The notes under the pieces: generated by a model | The model's database searches: none | Told to the model about the DNA's origin: nothing | What the model saw: only the letters and a program-made list of their open reading frames with translations | Shown here: piece by piece, positions 44,974-53,087 of the stretch | Position numbering within the stretch: the stretch's first letter is position 1 | Layout of the letters: each line of letters begins with the position of its first letter | Position numbers and translations under genes: made by a program | Origin: DATAWK01 sp036267255 | Lineage (GTDB): Bacteria > Acidobacteriota > Terriglobia > Terriglobales > Acidobacteriaceae | Reading direction: 5' to 3' | Assembly: GCA_036267255.1 (NCBI GenBank) | Contig: DATAWK010000043.1 | Location: 124,001 to 188,000, forward strand | Length of the DNA: 64,000 nucleotides

Positions 44974-47631
44974 CTATTCTCCCGCACGCATATATTGCGG
45001 CACGCCAAGCGAACGAAGATACGCCATCATTTCATCGCGGACCTCCGATAGTTGCCGCTCGTATTCGCCCAAATCGCGAAACTCATTGCGCGGGTAGTGT
45101 TTTTCCACCTGATCATGGATGAACTCGGCCCAGCCGCGATTTCCTCCCAGCTGCAGAATCATCTTGTCGCGTCTTTTTTCGATGACCTCCTGGAAATCGG
45201 GATCGATCATCCGCATTCGAGCATGGAGATGGCGCTCTACGGGATCGGCAATCTGCGTCTGGAGCGGCTTTCCATTGAATTCCAGGTCTTGTCCGAAATC
45301 CCTGAGAAGACCAAGGATTGTAGCGAGCCCAAACCATCTGCACTGCTCTTCGTTTTCATCGTCGCCAGCAATGCTGCGGCGCTTATGGGTGGGAAGGTCG
45401 AGGAACATTTTCTCGATGGGGTCCTTGCGCTTTGCCTCGTAGGACTGTCTCATGAGCTGGACTTCATGAATATCGGCCAAGCCAAATCGGCCGATCACGC
45501 GCATGAATGACAGCACCGAATCGTCGATCGAATCGCTGATGTTGCAAAGCGGAGAGGATTCGGACCCCTTCCACTCATCGAAAACCTGCTGGAGCTGTTT
45601 ACGAAGTTCCGTATCTCGCGGCGCAAAAAGATTGTTTGTCGTGGCCTGGTGCCGTCGCGGTCCATTCTGAAGGTTCAGGTTTGCCCAGGCTTGCACGAGT
45701 CCGTTACGAAGCAGTTCGTCATCGAGGAGCTGAGAGCGGGTAATCTGCTCGGAGACATATTGCGAAGTCTCCTGATACAACTTATCGATGAAGCGGCCTC
45801 CTTGAAATTTCCAGCCGTCATCTACAACGTCCTGCAGTAAGAATTTCGCCCTGTAGCGCTCCCGCAACCCAATGCGGTCCAGCTTATATTGATCGAGAGG
45901 AATATTTGCAGCACCGATTCTTGTGTTTGCAAAATTCCCGTTGCGCGAGGTGGCGCGCCGGTTGGAAAGGAATTGTTCGGCGCTGCCCTGAAACTCGGAA
46001 GCAATGAATCCGGAGTTCGCCATCAGTGCTCCGAGTGCAGCCGCTTCATCGCTGAACCGGGCCCGCAGTTTGCCAACCAGCGAACGTACCTGTCCACGAA
46101 GTTCACTCGCGATCTGAGACTGCGCTGCCTGCGGTAACTCCTGGCGAAAGCCTGCCATGCGCTCGATTGCCGACTTGCCGCCCAGAAACTTCTCTTCACG
46201 ATAGGTCTTGAATACATCCGCCTCGGTGAGGTGAGATGGAGTTTCAGATGCAATATCGAGAACCTGCTGGAGTTGGAGCAAAACCGCTTTGCAGATTTCA
46301 AACTGGCTAGCCAGCACTCCTTTGTCTAAATTCACCTGCCTTTTTCGCTCGCCGAGAATTTCCTTTTCAATCGAGTCGACGATGGACGCGACCTCCTTAG
46401 CGGATTGCTGCACAATCCGGGGTCGGATGTTCATCCACATCTCATATTCTTTCGTGATGTTGTCGGTCGTTTGTCGTTGCCCCCCACCTTCGCCGTGGAG
46501 GAAAACCTCCGCGTGTAGCAGACTTTCAATCTGCTGAAGCGCGCCAAGAGATTCAAGGTTCTTCAATTCGGAGATTCTCGTTCCGCTAAGAATGTCTTTT
46601 GCCCGGGTCTCATAGCCACGTTGCATGGGAGCGAAAATGTCCGCCAGCAATTCACGCCCTATATGGAGAACGTATTTCTCCACGTAACGTGCTTTCGGCA
46701 GGGGGACCGAGAATGATCCGAAAGACGCATAGCTCAGTCGGGCGTTTGTGACGTGATAGTCGACGATATGTTCCTGTATCTGAGGGAAAGCGACGGCCGA
46801 AAAGAGAAACTCCGCAGTCCGCTGATAAAGGTCTTCCGACGAGGAGAGTTGTCTTCCGATCTCATCGGTACCGCCGAGCATGAAGCACATATCGAAGGGA
46901 TTGGGAGCGATGGGGATTTCACCCGACGCGATGTCTCCAGGAGAAGGAAGAGTCGTTTGTGAAAATGAATCGGCCATGTAGTAATTCAGTTCCTGCAGCG
47001 CCGCATATCCGTTCGCTTCCAGATTCGCGAATTGTGCGCTTTGACCAAGCTGTCGAAACGTGGAAGGGAGAAATAACATTCCGAAGCGAACGGTTTCATA
47101 GTTATGTCGCGCAAACAGGTGGTTCACCAGAAAAGCAATGTCCAGGAACATGCCAGTGCCTGTTCCGCCACAAACGGAACTAATGATGAAAACGCGCGTC
47201 TGCGCGCCGTCGGTAACATTGGCAAACTCTCCGCTGACTTCGGCATGGTTCAAAGCATGCATCGCCCTTTCGATATGTGCAGCGATATCGGCGCCACGCC
47301 AGAAGTATGCAATATGCCCGACCAACCTTCGCATGCCGGCACCCGTTGCGACGGAAAAAGCGGGGAGATCGTTGGGCAACCACCGAAACTGATTGCGTTT
47401 GCGGAACTGCATCACATTGGCCGACGTGATGACCGGATTGCCAAGGTGCAGAAACTCGTGGTTCTCAAGGAAAGGATCGGCGCTGTCCGTGCGCTGATTG
47501 GTCGTGTCAATACCCAGGATCTGGATATATCGCTGCTCCTTGTCGTAGTACTTGCCGTAGTGTGTCTTGAACTTTCTGAGAAGATCAATTCCAGTCCCAC
47601 CAAGGCCAATCAGCAGTGTGCGGTGAAGCAT
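44974..47631 (-). CDS. Tubulin/FtsZ-superfamily GTPase-like protein (Tubulin_2 type)
   Basis: A large 885-residue cytoplasmic protein. The N-terminus LLIGLGGTGIDLLRKF (residues 6-21) matches the nucleotide-binding start of the tubulin-like family, and GGTGTGM at 155-161 is the tubulin/FtsZ T4 signature GGGTGSG. Beyond the GTPase-like part (to about 420) is a long helical extension of unknown function, more than twice the size of FtsZ. FtsZ-like families with such extensions and VWA partners have been proposed to remodel membranes, but no biochemical role is established to my knowledge. It is the middle gene, 17 bases after the VWA gene and 3 before the membrane protein. Whether it forms polymers cannot be told from sequence. 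Confidence 0.82.
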   Translation of the reverse strand: MLHRTLLIGLGGTGIDLLRKFKTHYGKYYDKEQRYIQILGIDTTNQRTDSADPFLENHEFLHLGNPVITSANVMQFRKRNQFRWLPNDLPAFSVATGAGMRRLVGHIAYFWRGADIAAHIERAMHALNHAEVSGEFANVTDGAQTRVFIISSVCGGTGTGMFLDIAFLVNHLFARHNYETVRFGMLFLPSTFRQLGQSAQFANLEANGYAALQELNYYMADSFSQTTLPSPGDIASGEIPIAPNPFDMCFMLGGTDEIGRQLSSSEDLYQRTAEFLFSAVAFPQIQEHIVDYHVTNARLSYASFGSFSVPLPKARYVEKYVLHIGRELLADIFAPMQRGYETRAKDILSGTRISELKNLESLGALQQIESLLHAEVFLHGEGGGQRQTTDNITKEYEMWMNIRPRIVQQSAKEVASIVDSIEKEILGERKRQVNLDKGVLASQFEICKAVLLQLQQVLDIASETPSHLTEADVFKTYREEKFLGGKSAIERMAGFRQELPQAAQSQIASELRGQVRSLVGKLRARFSDEAAALGALMANSGFIASEFQGSAEQFLSNRRATSRNGNFANTRIGAANIPLDQYKLDRIGLRERYRAKFLLQDVVDDGWKFQGGRFIDKLYQETSQYVSEQITRSQLLDDELLRNGLVQAWANLNLQNGPRRHQATTNNLFAPRDTELRKQLQQVFDEWKGSESSPLCNISDSIDDSVLSFMRVIGRFGLADIHEVQLMRQSYEAKRKDPIEKMFLDLPTHKRRSIAGDDENEEQCRWFGLATILGLLRDFGQDLEFNGKPLQTQIADPVERHLHARMRMIDPDFQEVIEKRRDKMILQLGGNRGWAEFIHDQVEKHYPRNEFRDLGEYERQLSEVRDEMMAYLRSLGVPQYMRAGE

Positions 47632-47648
47632 GGTTCACCTCCAATTTT

Positions 47649-49577
47649 TCAGCTGTAAAGCACGTTAATCTGTATGGTTCCGTCCTCAGTGGCGAAGACT
47701 GGAACATGGACAGCCCGCAGATCAATCTCTGACCACTTGCGGGCCTGTTGTGCGGAAGCGTGGGCAGCGCCGGGCCGAGCTATAATCGTCCACCTCCCAC
47801 GTCTGCGTGTACTTTGAAGCGAAAGCAGTTTGCGCGACTGAGGCCCTGCAATCACGGCGCTGCTCGATCCGGAACTTTTACCTGTCTCGCTCTCGGAAAC
47901 ATGGAGTGTACGTGTGCGCAATTGCGAGGGTAACTTGAGTCGCAGCACCTGAGTGCCGTTCTGGCGCACAATGAGATCGGCCTGGAGAGGCCTGGGCCAG
48001 AACTTCCAGATCGTACTCGCTAACGCGCAGATCAGTAGTAGCAAGGCGGCAGCCCACGGCCACTTGTCGCGAAGCAGTTCCCCGGGCGTCATCTGACGAA
48101 CTAAAACGCGGAATGTGCCATGGCGTGAGACCTCCGTTTCCCCATCGCTCCACGTGGCGGAGTATTCCACCACATGCATCAGGCCGAGAGCGCCGTCGAG
48201 CGGCATTCTGAATTCAGCACTCTGCCCAGGCGCGACACGCATGCTGGACAGTTGGCCGGGCAATCCTTTGGATGAGAACCGAAGACTCACGACTCCCACA
48301 GGCAAAAGTGATCGAATCGCGAGCTTCTTCGCGAACCATGCACGCGGCAGAGGGTCGAAAACTCCGGCGGATATTTGCTTCGGGATCGCAATGGGCAAAA
48401 CGGAAGCGGTCAGATCCCCGAGAAATGTCTCTACCTCGCCGTAGGGGGATTCCAGGGTTGCGTATGCTCTAAAAGCGCCGGCACTTCGCGCTTCAATCTC
48501 TCCTGTGAAACGATTGGCGCCGTCCTGCTTGTAGAGCGGCACTGTCTCGCTGTCAGGGCCCACAAGTTCGAGGGCAGCATTCGCATTTTCGAGAAAGAAG
48601 GCGTCCTTCAGAGGTCCATGAGGGCTTTGGAGGGTAAGCGTTAGAGGATGCGGCGCATCGGTAAGCAGAGCAACTGGAAAGTCGCCCTCAGGAGATAAGC
48701 TCAGTGGCTCCTGGATGCAAAGAAACGCGCGTCCGCGTCCGGACCACGCAAGCTTTGTACTTCTACTCGCAGGATCTTGCTCGGCAACGGCGACATGTGC
48801 CGAGCGATACAACGCTTTCCCGTCCAACTGGACGGAGGCACCATGCTCACCGGTAAAAACGGCCACAACTCTCTGCGGGGTACCGGCCCACTTGAGACTG
48901 CCTGAAGAAGAGGTTCGAAGATATACGGGCAGTGCTGCGGCTCGAGCCGCGACGCGAAGAAACGCATCGGGAAGATCTGCAGCCGAAACGACCTGGATCG
49001 AGAGTCCGTTGGAAGAACGCGCCAGACGCTCGAGAAAATCTCGGTCGAGATTGTCCCCAAGAGCTATTGTGTATATCTTGAGCCGCGAAGCATTCTGACT
49101 GGCTATCGAGAGTGCCGCGGAGCGATCCGCATCGGCGAGTTTGTCGGCGGGATCGCTGCGACCGTCCGTGAGCAGAACCAGCGAAATGTTATTGTCCTGA
49201 AAAAACGAGGAAGGCTGAGCAATCAGGTATTCTTCCACTGCTCTCAAAACGGGCGTAAACGCAGTGTGCGCATCGGAGGCCCCGGCTTTATCCAGCAGCT
49301 TGAAATCGAATCGATCGCGCTCTATCGGCTTCTGCAACCACCTGGCTGCATCTCCGAAAGCAATGACTCCAACTTGGTCTTTTGCATTTTCAGTGGCGGC
49401 CAGCAGTCCTGCCGCTTCAATCCTGAGTTTGTCGGGATCGCTTTGAACCATGCTCCCGGACTGATCGAGCGCAATGATGATGGTTCGCTGTTTCTGCGTT
49501 GCCCGAGCACCAGGCACCAGAACGAGCGAAAGTGAGAAGAGCCCGACAAAAAATAGCTCAATCTTATGGCTTCGCAT
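47649..49577 (-). CDS. Membrane-anchored VWA-domain protein
   Basis: The product (642 residues) has a signal peptide (LFFVGLFSLSLVLVPGARA) and a von Willebrand A domain (about 31-215) with an intact metal-ion-dependent adhesion site: DQSGS at 38-42 and LLTDGRSD later. A beta-rich periplasmic region is followed by one membrane helix (about 508-528, WPWAAALLLLICALASTIW) and a 113-residue cytoplasmic beta-strand tail that could be a binding platform. It thus links an extracytoplasmic ligand-binding domain to the cytoplasm, where the tubulin-like protein resides. It leads the three-gene operon from a good promoter at 49643-49670. VWA domains often bind protein partners in large assemblies; the ligand here is unknown. 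Confidence 0.82.
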   Translation of the reverse strand: MRSHKIELFFVGLFSLSLVLVPGARATQKQRTIIIALDQSGSMVQSDPDKLRIEAAGLLAATENAKDQVGVIAFGDAARWLQKPIERDRFDFKLLDKAGASDAHTAFTPVLRAVEEYLIAQPSSFFQDNNISLVLLTDGRSDPADKLADADRSAALSIASQNASRLKIYTIALGDNLDRDFLERLARSSNGLSIQVVSAADLPDAFLRVAARAAALPVYLRTSSSGSLKWAGTPQRVVAVFTGEHGASVQLDGKALYRSAHVAVAEQDPASRSTKLAWSGRGRAFLCIQEPLSLSPEGDFPVALLTDAPHPLTLTLQSPHGPLKDAFFLENANAALELVGPDSETVPLYKQDGANRFTGEIEARSAGAFRAYATLESPYGEVETFLGDLTASVLPIAIPKQISAGVFDPLPRAWFAKKLAIRSLLPVGVVSLRFSSKGLPGQLSSMRVAPGQSAEFRMPLDGALGLMHVVEYSATWSDGETEVSRHGTFRVLVRQMTPGELLRDKWPWAAALLLLICALASTIWKFWPRPLQADLIVRQNGTQVLRLKLPSQLRTRTLHVSESETGKSSGSSSAVIAGPQSRKLLSLQSTRRRGRWTIIARPGAAHASAQQARKWSEIDLRAVHVPVFATEDGTIQINVLYS

Positions 49578-49642
49578 GGGGGACTTGAAGCACTATTGAG
49601 CATGGGTCCGGGTTGAAAGTACATCAGTTAAGACGTTCTGCC

Positions 49643-49670
49643 ACTATAGCACTCTTCAACATATTGTCAA
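49643..49670 (-). promoter_or_regulatory. Sigma-70 promoter of the VWA/tubulin-like operon
   Basis: Minus-strand TTGACA (49665-49670), 16-base spacer, TATAGT (49643-49648). The leader to the ATG at 49577 is about 60 bases. Confidence 0.65.
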
Positions 49671-50104
49671 GAATGCCGACAACTAACCCTGCTGACGGTA
49701 TTTCAATAGATACTGCTCTCGGTAAGATGTTTTATTGCAACAATATAGGGCATTATCTGGAGACGGTGAGATCGCCCGAATATGTACTACCTAAGCATGG
49801 AGTTGGATTATGTCAGCCGCGTGATTGAGATAACCAAGGTCCTTATATTCCAAGCTCCTCGAGAGAGACGCCCTTCAAGAAAATACCGCGCGAAAGGAAA
49901 GGTCTCTTCGCTGTCACCAGCAGCGTAGCTTCTGCCGGTCATGATCAGGCGCCGACAATGCGGTTGGAAAATCTCAGCCGCAATCACATTCGGATGCTGG
50001 GTCATTCGATATGCGGCGAAACGAACTGGCTCGATTCTCTAACTCTGAAATTCTCATTCCACATTCAGGAAACTCTCGGCCTACTGGCACCGTCTAATCA
50101 CTCC
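49671..50104. other. AT-richer non-coding stretch
   Basis: About 430 bases between the VWA operon promoter and the amidohydrolase start. Base composition is visibly richer in A/T than the neighbours. A longer in-frame reading of the amidohydrolase to 49958 gives no family similarity. Nothing else is recognised. Confidence 0.5.
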
Positions 50105-51085
50105 ATGAGTACCATTACGCTTGAAGAACATTTCCTTACGGAGTCCTTTCTCCGAGCAACCGGAGCGCATGATAGGGAAACTCCCCCGCAGCTTGCGAAA
50201 TTGCAGTCCAAACTTCTCGACATCGGCACCGGTCGAATCGCCGACATGGACCAAGCAGGGATCGACGTCCAGGTGCTCTCTCTTGCCGCGATGGGATTCG
50301 ACGCGCTCGACGCCGCTACAGCCAGTTCGCTAGCCTGCGACATCAATGACGAGCTCGCCGACGGGGTGCGCGCCCATTCCAAACGTTTTGGCGGTTTTGC
50401 CACTCTTGCCATGAAGACACCCGCCGCGGCAGCCACTGAGCTGGAGCGTTGTGTCACACGCCTTGGATTTCACGGCGCGCTCCTAGATGGTACTGTTGGT
50501 GGGCTTTTTCTTGACGATCCGAGCTTCCTTCCGGTCTTTGAGGCCGCCGCTCATCTCGGAGTTCCCATCTACCTTCACCCGGCGCTGCCTCCCCAGCCGG
50601 TTCGCGAGGCCTATTATTCCGGCCTTCCCGATGAACTGGGCTTCTTTCTGTCTATCGCAGGTTGGGGTTGGCACGCTGAGACCGGCCTTCATACCCTTCG
50701 CCTCATCGTCTCCGGCCTCTTTGATCGCCTGCCCTCTCTGCAACTCATTATCGGCCATATGGGAGAAGGATTGCCTTATGCGCTCGCCCGCTCCAGCGGC
50801 ATCCTCTCGCAAGCCGCGCCGCATCTTCGCCAGCCAGTCGCCGATTACTTCCAATCCAATATTCACTGCACCACCAGCGGCTACTTCACCCTGCCTCCAT
50901 TACGCTGCGCTCTTGAGGTCGTCGGTATTGATCGCCTTCTTTTCTCCGTTGATTATCCCTACAGCCCCAACACACGCGGTCGAGCCTTTCTCGACAGTCT
51001 GTCGAATATCCTCGACTCAAATGACGTCGCAAAGCTCACTCACCGCAATGCCGAGCATCTGCTCAATCTGCGCCCCGTCTCCTGA
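50105..51085 (+). CDS. Amidohydrolase-superfamily decarboxylase-like protein (gamma-resorcylate decarboxylase type)
   Basis: Cytoplasmic metal enzyme of 326 residues. Instead of the usual HxH it begins ITLEEHF, the ExH metal motif of gamma-resorcylate and related non-oxidative decarboxylases. Later ligands are His in YLHPALP, the conserved HMGEGLPY, and Asp in SVDYPYS. Family members remove carboxyl groups from hydroxybenzoates. ATG 50105 starts right at the ExH motif as in relatives. No aromatic-degradation genes are next to it; the convergent neighbour is a carboxylesterase, which could release aromatic acids from esters, but a joint role is guesswork. Confidence 0.82.
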   Translation: MSTITLEEHFLTESFLRATGAHDRETPPQLAKLQSKLLDIGTGRIADMDQAGIDVQVLSLAAMGFDALDAATASSLACDINDELADGVRAHSKRFGGFATLAMKTPAAAATELERCVTRLGFHGALLDGTVGGLFLDDPSFLPVFEAAAHLGVPIYLHPALPPQPVREAYYSGLPDELGFFLSIAGWGWHAETGLHTLRLIVSGLFDRLPSLQLIIGHMGEGLPYALARSSGILSQAAPHLRQPVADYFQSNIHCTTSGYFTLPPLRCALEVVGIDRLLFSVDYPYSPNTRGRAFLDSLSNILDSNDVAKLTHRNAEHLLNLRPVS

Positions 51086-51283
51086 CCTTTACCTCGCCGT
51101 GGATTTCTGCATCGATTCGCTAAAGAGTGGCGGTCCAATCCCGTCTCTGGCCACCACTATTACACACTCCAATCAATCCCGATTGTGGGCTTGACGCTGC
51201 GACCTGCAGCCTAAACCGGTCGCAGATCTGGATGATTGCGAGGGCCTGCAATGCTTCGAATTTGTCAAAGACGATTTGCGGAT

Positions 51284-52885
51284 TCAACTTCTCGGCTTGC
51301 TCCATACCATGTTGAGGAAGAGATAGCGATCGCGTTGAGCGTCGGGTCGGGCTGCAGAAGTTGCATTGAGATGCATGACCTGCCAACCGTCTGCGGCGTT
51401 ATACGTTGGCCACTTCGGCAGGGTTGAATTTCCGCTGAGGGCTGTGCCGTTCGGATCGCCGGTGCGCGCGAAGTTTGTCCAGTATTGCCCGATCAAATCA
51501 GAGAGCGCGCGATCCTCGGGCCGCCATTGTGCCCCCTCGCGCGAATCGAGAGTTCCGAAGACATACGCTATGTCATCCGAGTGGAAGGCTCCGCTGCCGG
51601 CGGGATGGAATTTATCGGCAGGAGATGCACGGTCGAAGCGATAGCGGTAGACGGGTGCTTCGCCGGTCTTCGCCTGCGCTTCCAGCCAGCGCCATGTGGA
51701 ATAGACGATGAAGCGGTCGCTGGCAAGATCACCGGCGGATTGCAAAGCTTCGGCGTCCGTTGATGCGGGATAGAGTTTGAGGAATTGGTCGGCATTCGCG
51801 CCGAATTCAGCCTGCGCCTGCTGCCTGAAGCTTTCTGCCGTCGGCTGCGGGTGAGCGAAGATTACGCTGTCGCGGTCTTCATCGGCATTCCAGCCAGCGA
51901 GCAGCGGGATGTGGGCTTGCTTGCCCGCAGCATAGATGTTTGGGACTGTATCTGGAAGAAACCAGCCATCGACGTCGGGTCTGAAATGAATATCCTCTCC
52001 GGAGGTTCTGGCTGTTACGCCGTTCAGAAGGACTTCGGCAGAGAGCTTGCGGAGGTCGGCAAGCTTCGATGTACCAAAGGCGTCCTGCGCGAATTTAAGG
52101 TCTTCCTGCTCGCGCGCTTCGCGCGGTTGATAAGCAAGTACGCCGGAATAGAATGCGCCTCCACTTTCGCCGATAGCTTTTTGAAAGCGGCCTTGCGAGA
52201 GCGGCGATGCCATGAGCGTGCTCACGGAGAACGATCCCGCGGATTCACCGAAGATGGTGATGTTGGCCGGATTGCCGCCGAAGGCAGCGATGTTTTTCTG
52301 AACCCATTCAATGGCGGCATTCTGATCCATGAGGCCGTAATCGCCGGATGCGTGGTGAGGCGATTCGGCAGTGAGCTCGGGATGAACGAAGAAACCAAAG
52401 ATGCCGAGCCGGTAATTCATGGAAACGACAACGACGTTCCGGTGGGCGAGAAACTGACCGTCCTGGCGGGCTTCCGAGGTTCCACCGGCCTGGTAGCCGC
52501 CACCGTAGATCCAGACCATTACCGGGAGACTGTCCTTCTTAGCATTGGCGGGGGTCCAGACGTTCAGCGTGAGGCAGTCTTCGCTTGGTCCCGGGTCGCG
52601 GAAGATCATGTCAGGATAAACGTTGGCCTGCATGCAACGCGACCCAAAGTGAGATGCGTCTCGAACGCCCTTCCACTTTGCAGCCGGCTGCGGCGGCTGC
52701 CAGCGAAGATTACCCACCGGCGGCGCTGCATAGGGAATGCCTTTGAAGGCGCGGACCTTTCCGTCAGTGGTGAGTACTCCGCGCACCTTACCCTTGTCGG
52801 TTTTGATCTGCAGAGGATTGGCGGCGTAAGCTGCGATGGGAGCGAGTGCCAGGAGAGCGAGCGAGAGCCGGAATGTGCGTGTCAT
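51284..52885 (-). CDS. Exported type-B carboxylesterase (para-nitrobenzyl esterase-like)
   Basis: Alpha/beta-hydrolase of 533 residues with a Sec signal peptide (FRLSLALLALAPIAAYAA). Hallmarks are the EDCLTLNVWTP motif, the oxyanion loop MVWIYGGGYQAGG, and the nucleophile Ser in FGESAGS. An acid residue and His follow in the usual order, with His probably in AFHSDDIAYVFG. Length and motif order are typical. It hydrolyses carboxylic esters, perhaps acetyl or aromatic esters of plant polymers. ATG 52885 is preferred over a TTG 12 bases upstream. It converges on the amidohydrolase gene, with 198 bases between. Confidence 0.92.
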   Translation of the reverse strand: MTRTFRLSLALLALAPIAAYAANPLQIKTDKGKVRGVLTTDGKVRAFKGIPYAAPPVGNLRWQPPQPAAKWKGVRDASHFGSRCMQANVYPDMIFRDPGPSEDCLTLNVWTPANAKKDSLPVMVWIYGGGYQAGGTSEARQDGQFLAHRNVVVVSMNYRLGIFGFFVHPELTAESPHHASGDYGLMDQNAAIEWVQKNIAAFGGNPANITIFGESAGSFSVSTLMASPLSQGRFQKAIGESGGAFYSGVLAYQPREAREQEDLKFAQDAFGTSKLADLRKLSAEVLLNGVTARTSGEDIHFRPDVDGWFLPDTVPNIYAAGKQAHIPLLAGWNADEDRDSVIFAHPQPTAESFRQQAQAEFGANADQFLKLYPASTDAEALQSAGDLASDRFIVYSTWRWLEAQAKTGEAPVYRYRFDRASPADKFHPAGSGAFHSDDIAYVFGTLDSREGAQWRPEDRALSDLIGQYWTNFARTGDPNGTALSGNSTLPKWPTYNAADGWQVMHLNATSAARPDAQRDRYLFLNMVWSKPRS

Positions 52886-53006
52886 GGTGTTATCCAAGAT
52901 ATAAATTTGCTTCGAGGCAGTTGCGTCTACGGGATTTCAGTCGCGAACATAGCCGAGTATTTCTCACGACGGCCTCGAGGATCACGAGCTCTCCAGTTGT
53001 ATTGTT

Positions 53007-53034
53007 GCAGCCAGGAGCGAAAGCTCCTGGCTGC
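53007..53034. terminator. Perfect 12-bp hairpin with GAAA tetraloop
   Basis: GCAGCCAGGAGC, GAAA, GCTCCTGGCTGC: a perfect 12-bp stem with a stable GNRA loop, 54 bases after the TonB receptor stop on the minus strand. The plus strand follows with GTTTGTCT, so the U-tract is better on the plus strand. Confidence 0.7.
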
Positions 53035-53087
53035 GTTTGTCTGAGTTGCTGTACGAGCCGCATAGGCTCACTTGCTCACTCGTGCAC

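Noticed and set aside
51785..53044. Plus-strand open frame of 419 codons
   Set aside because: Antisense shadow of the carboxylesterase gene; no domain and odd composition.
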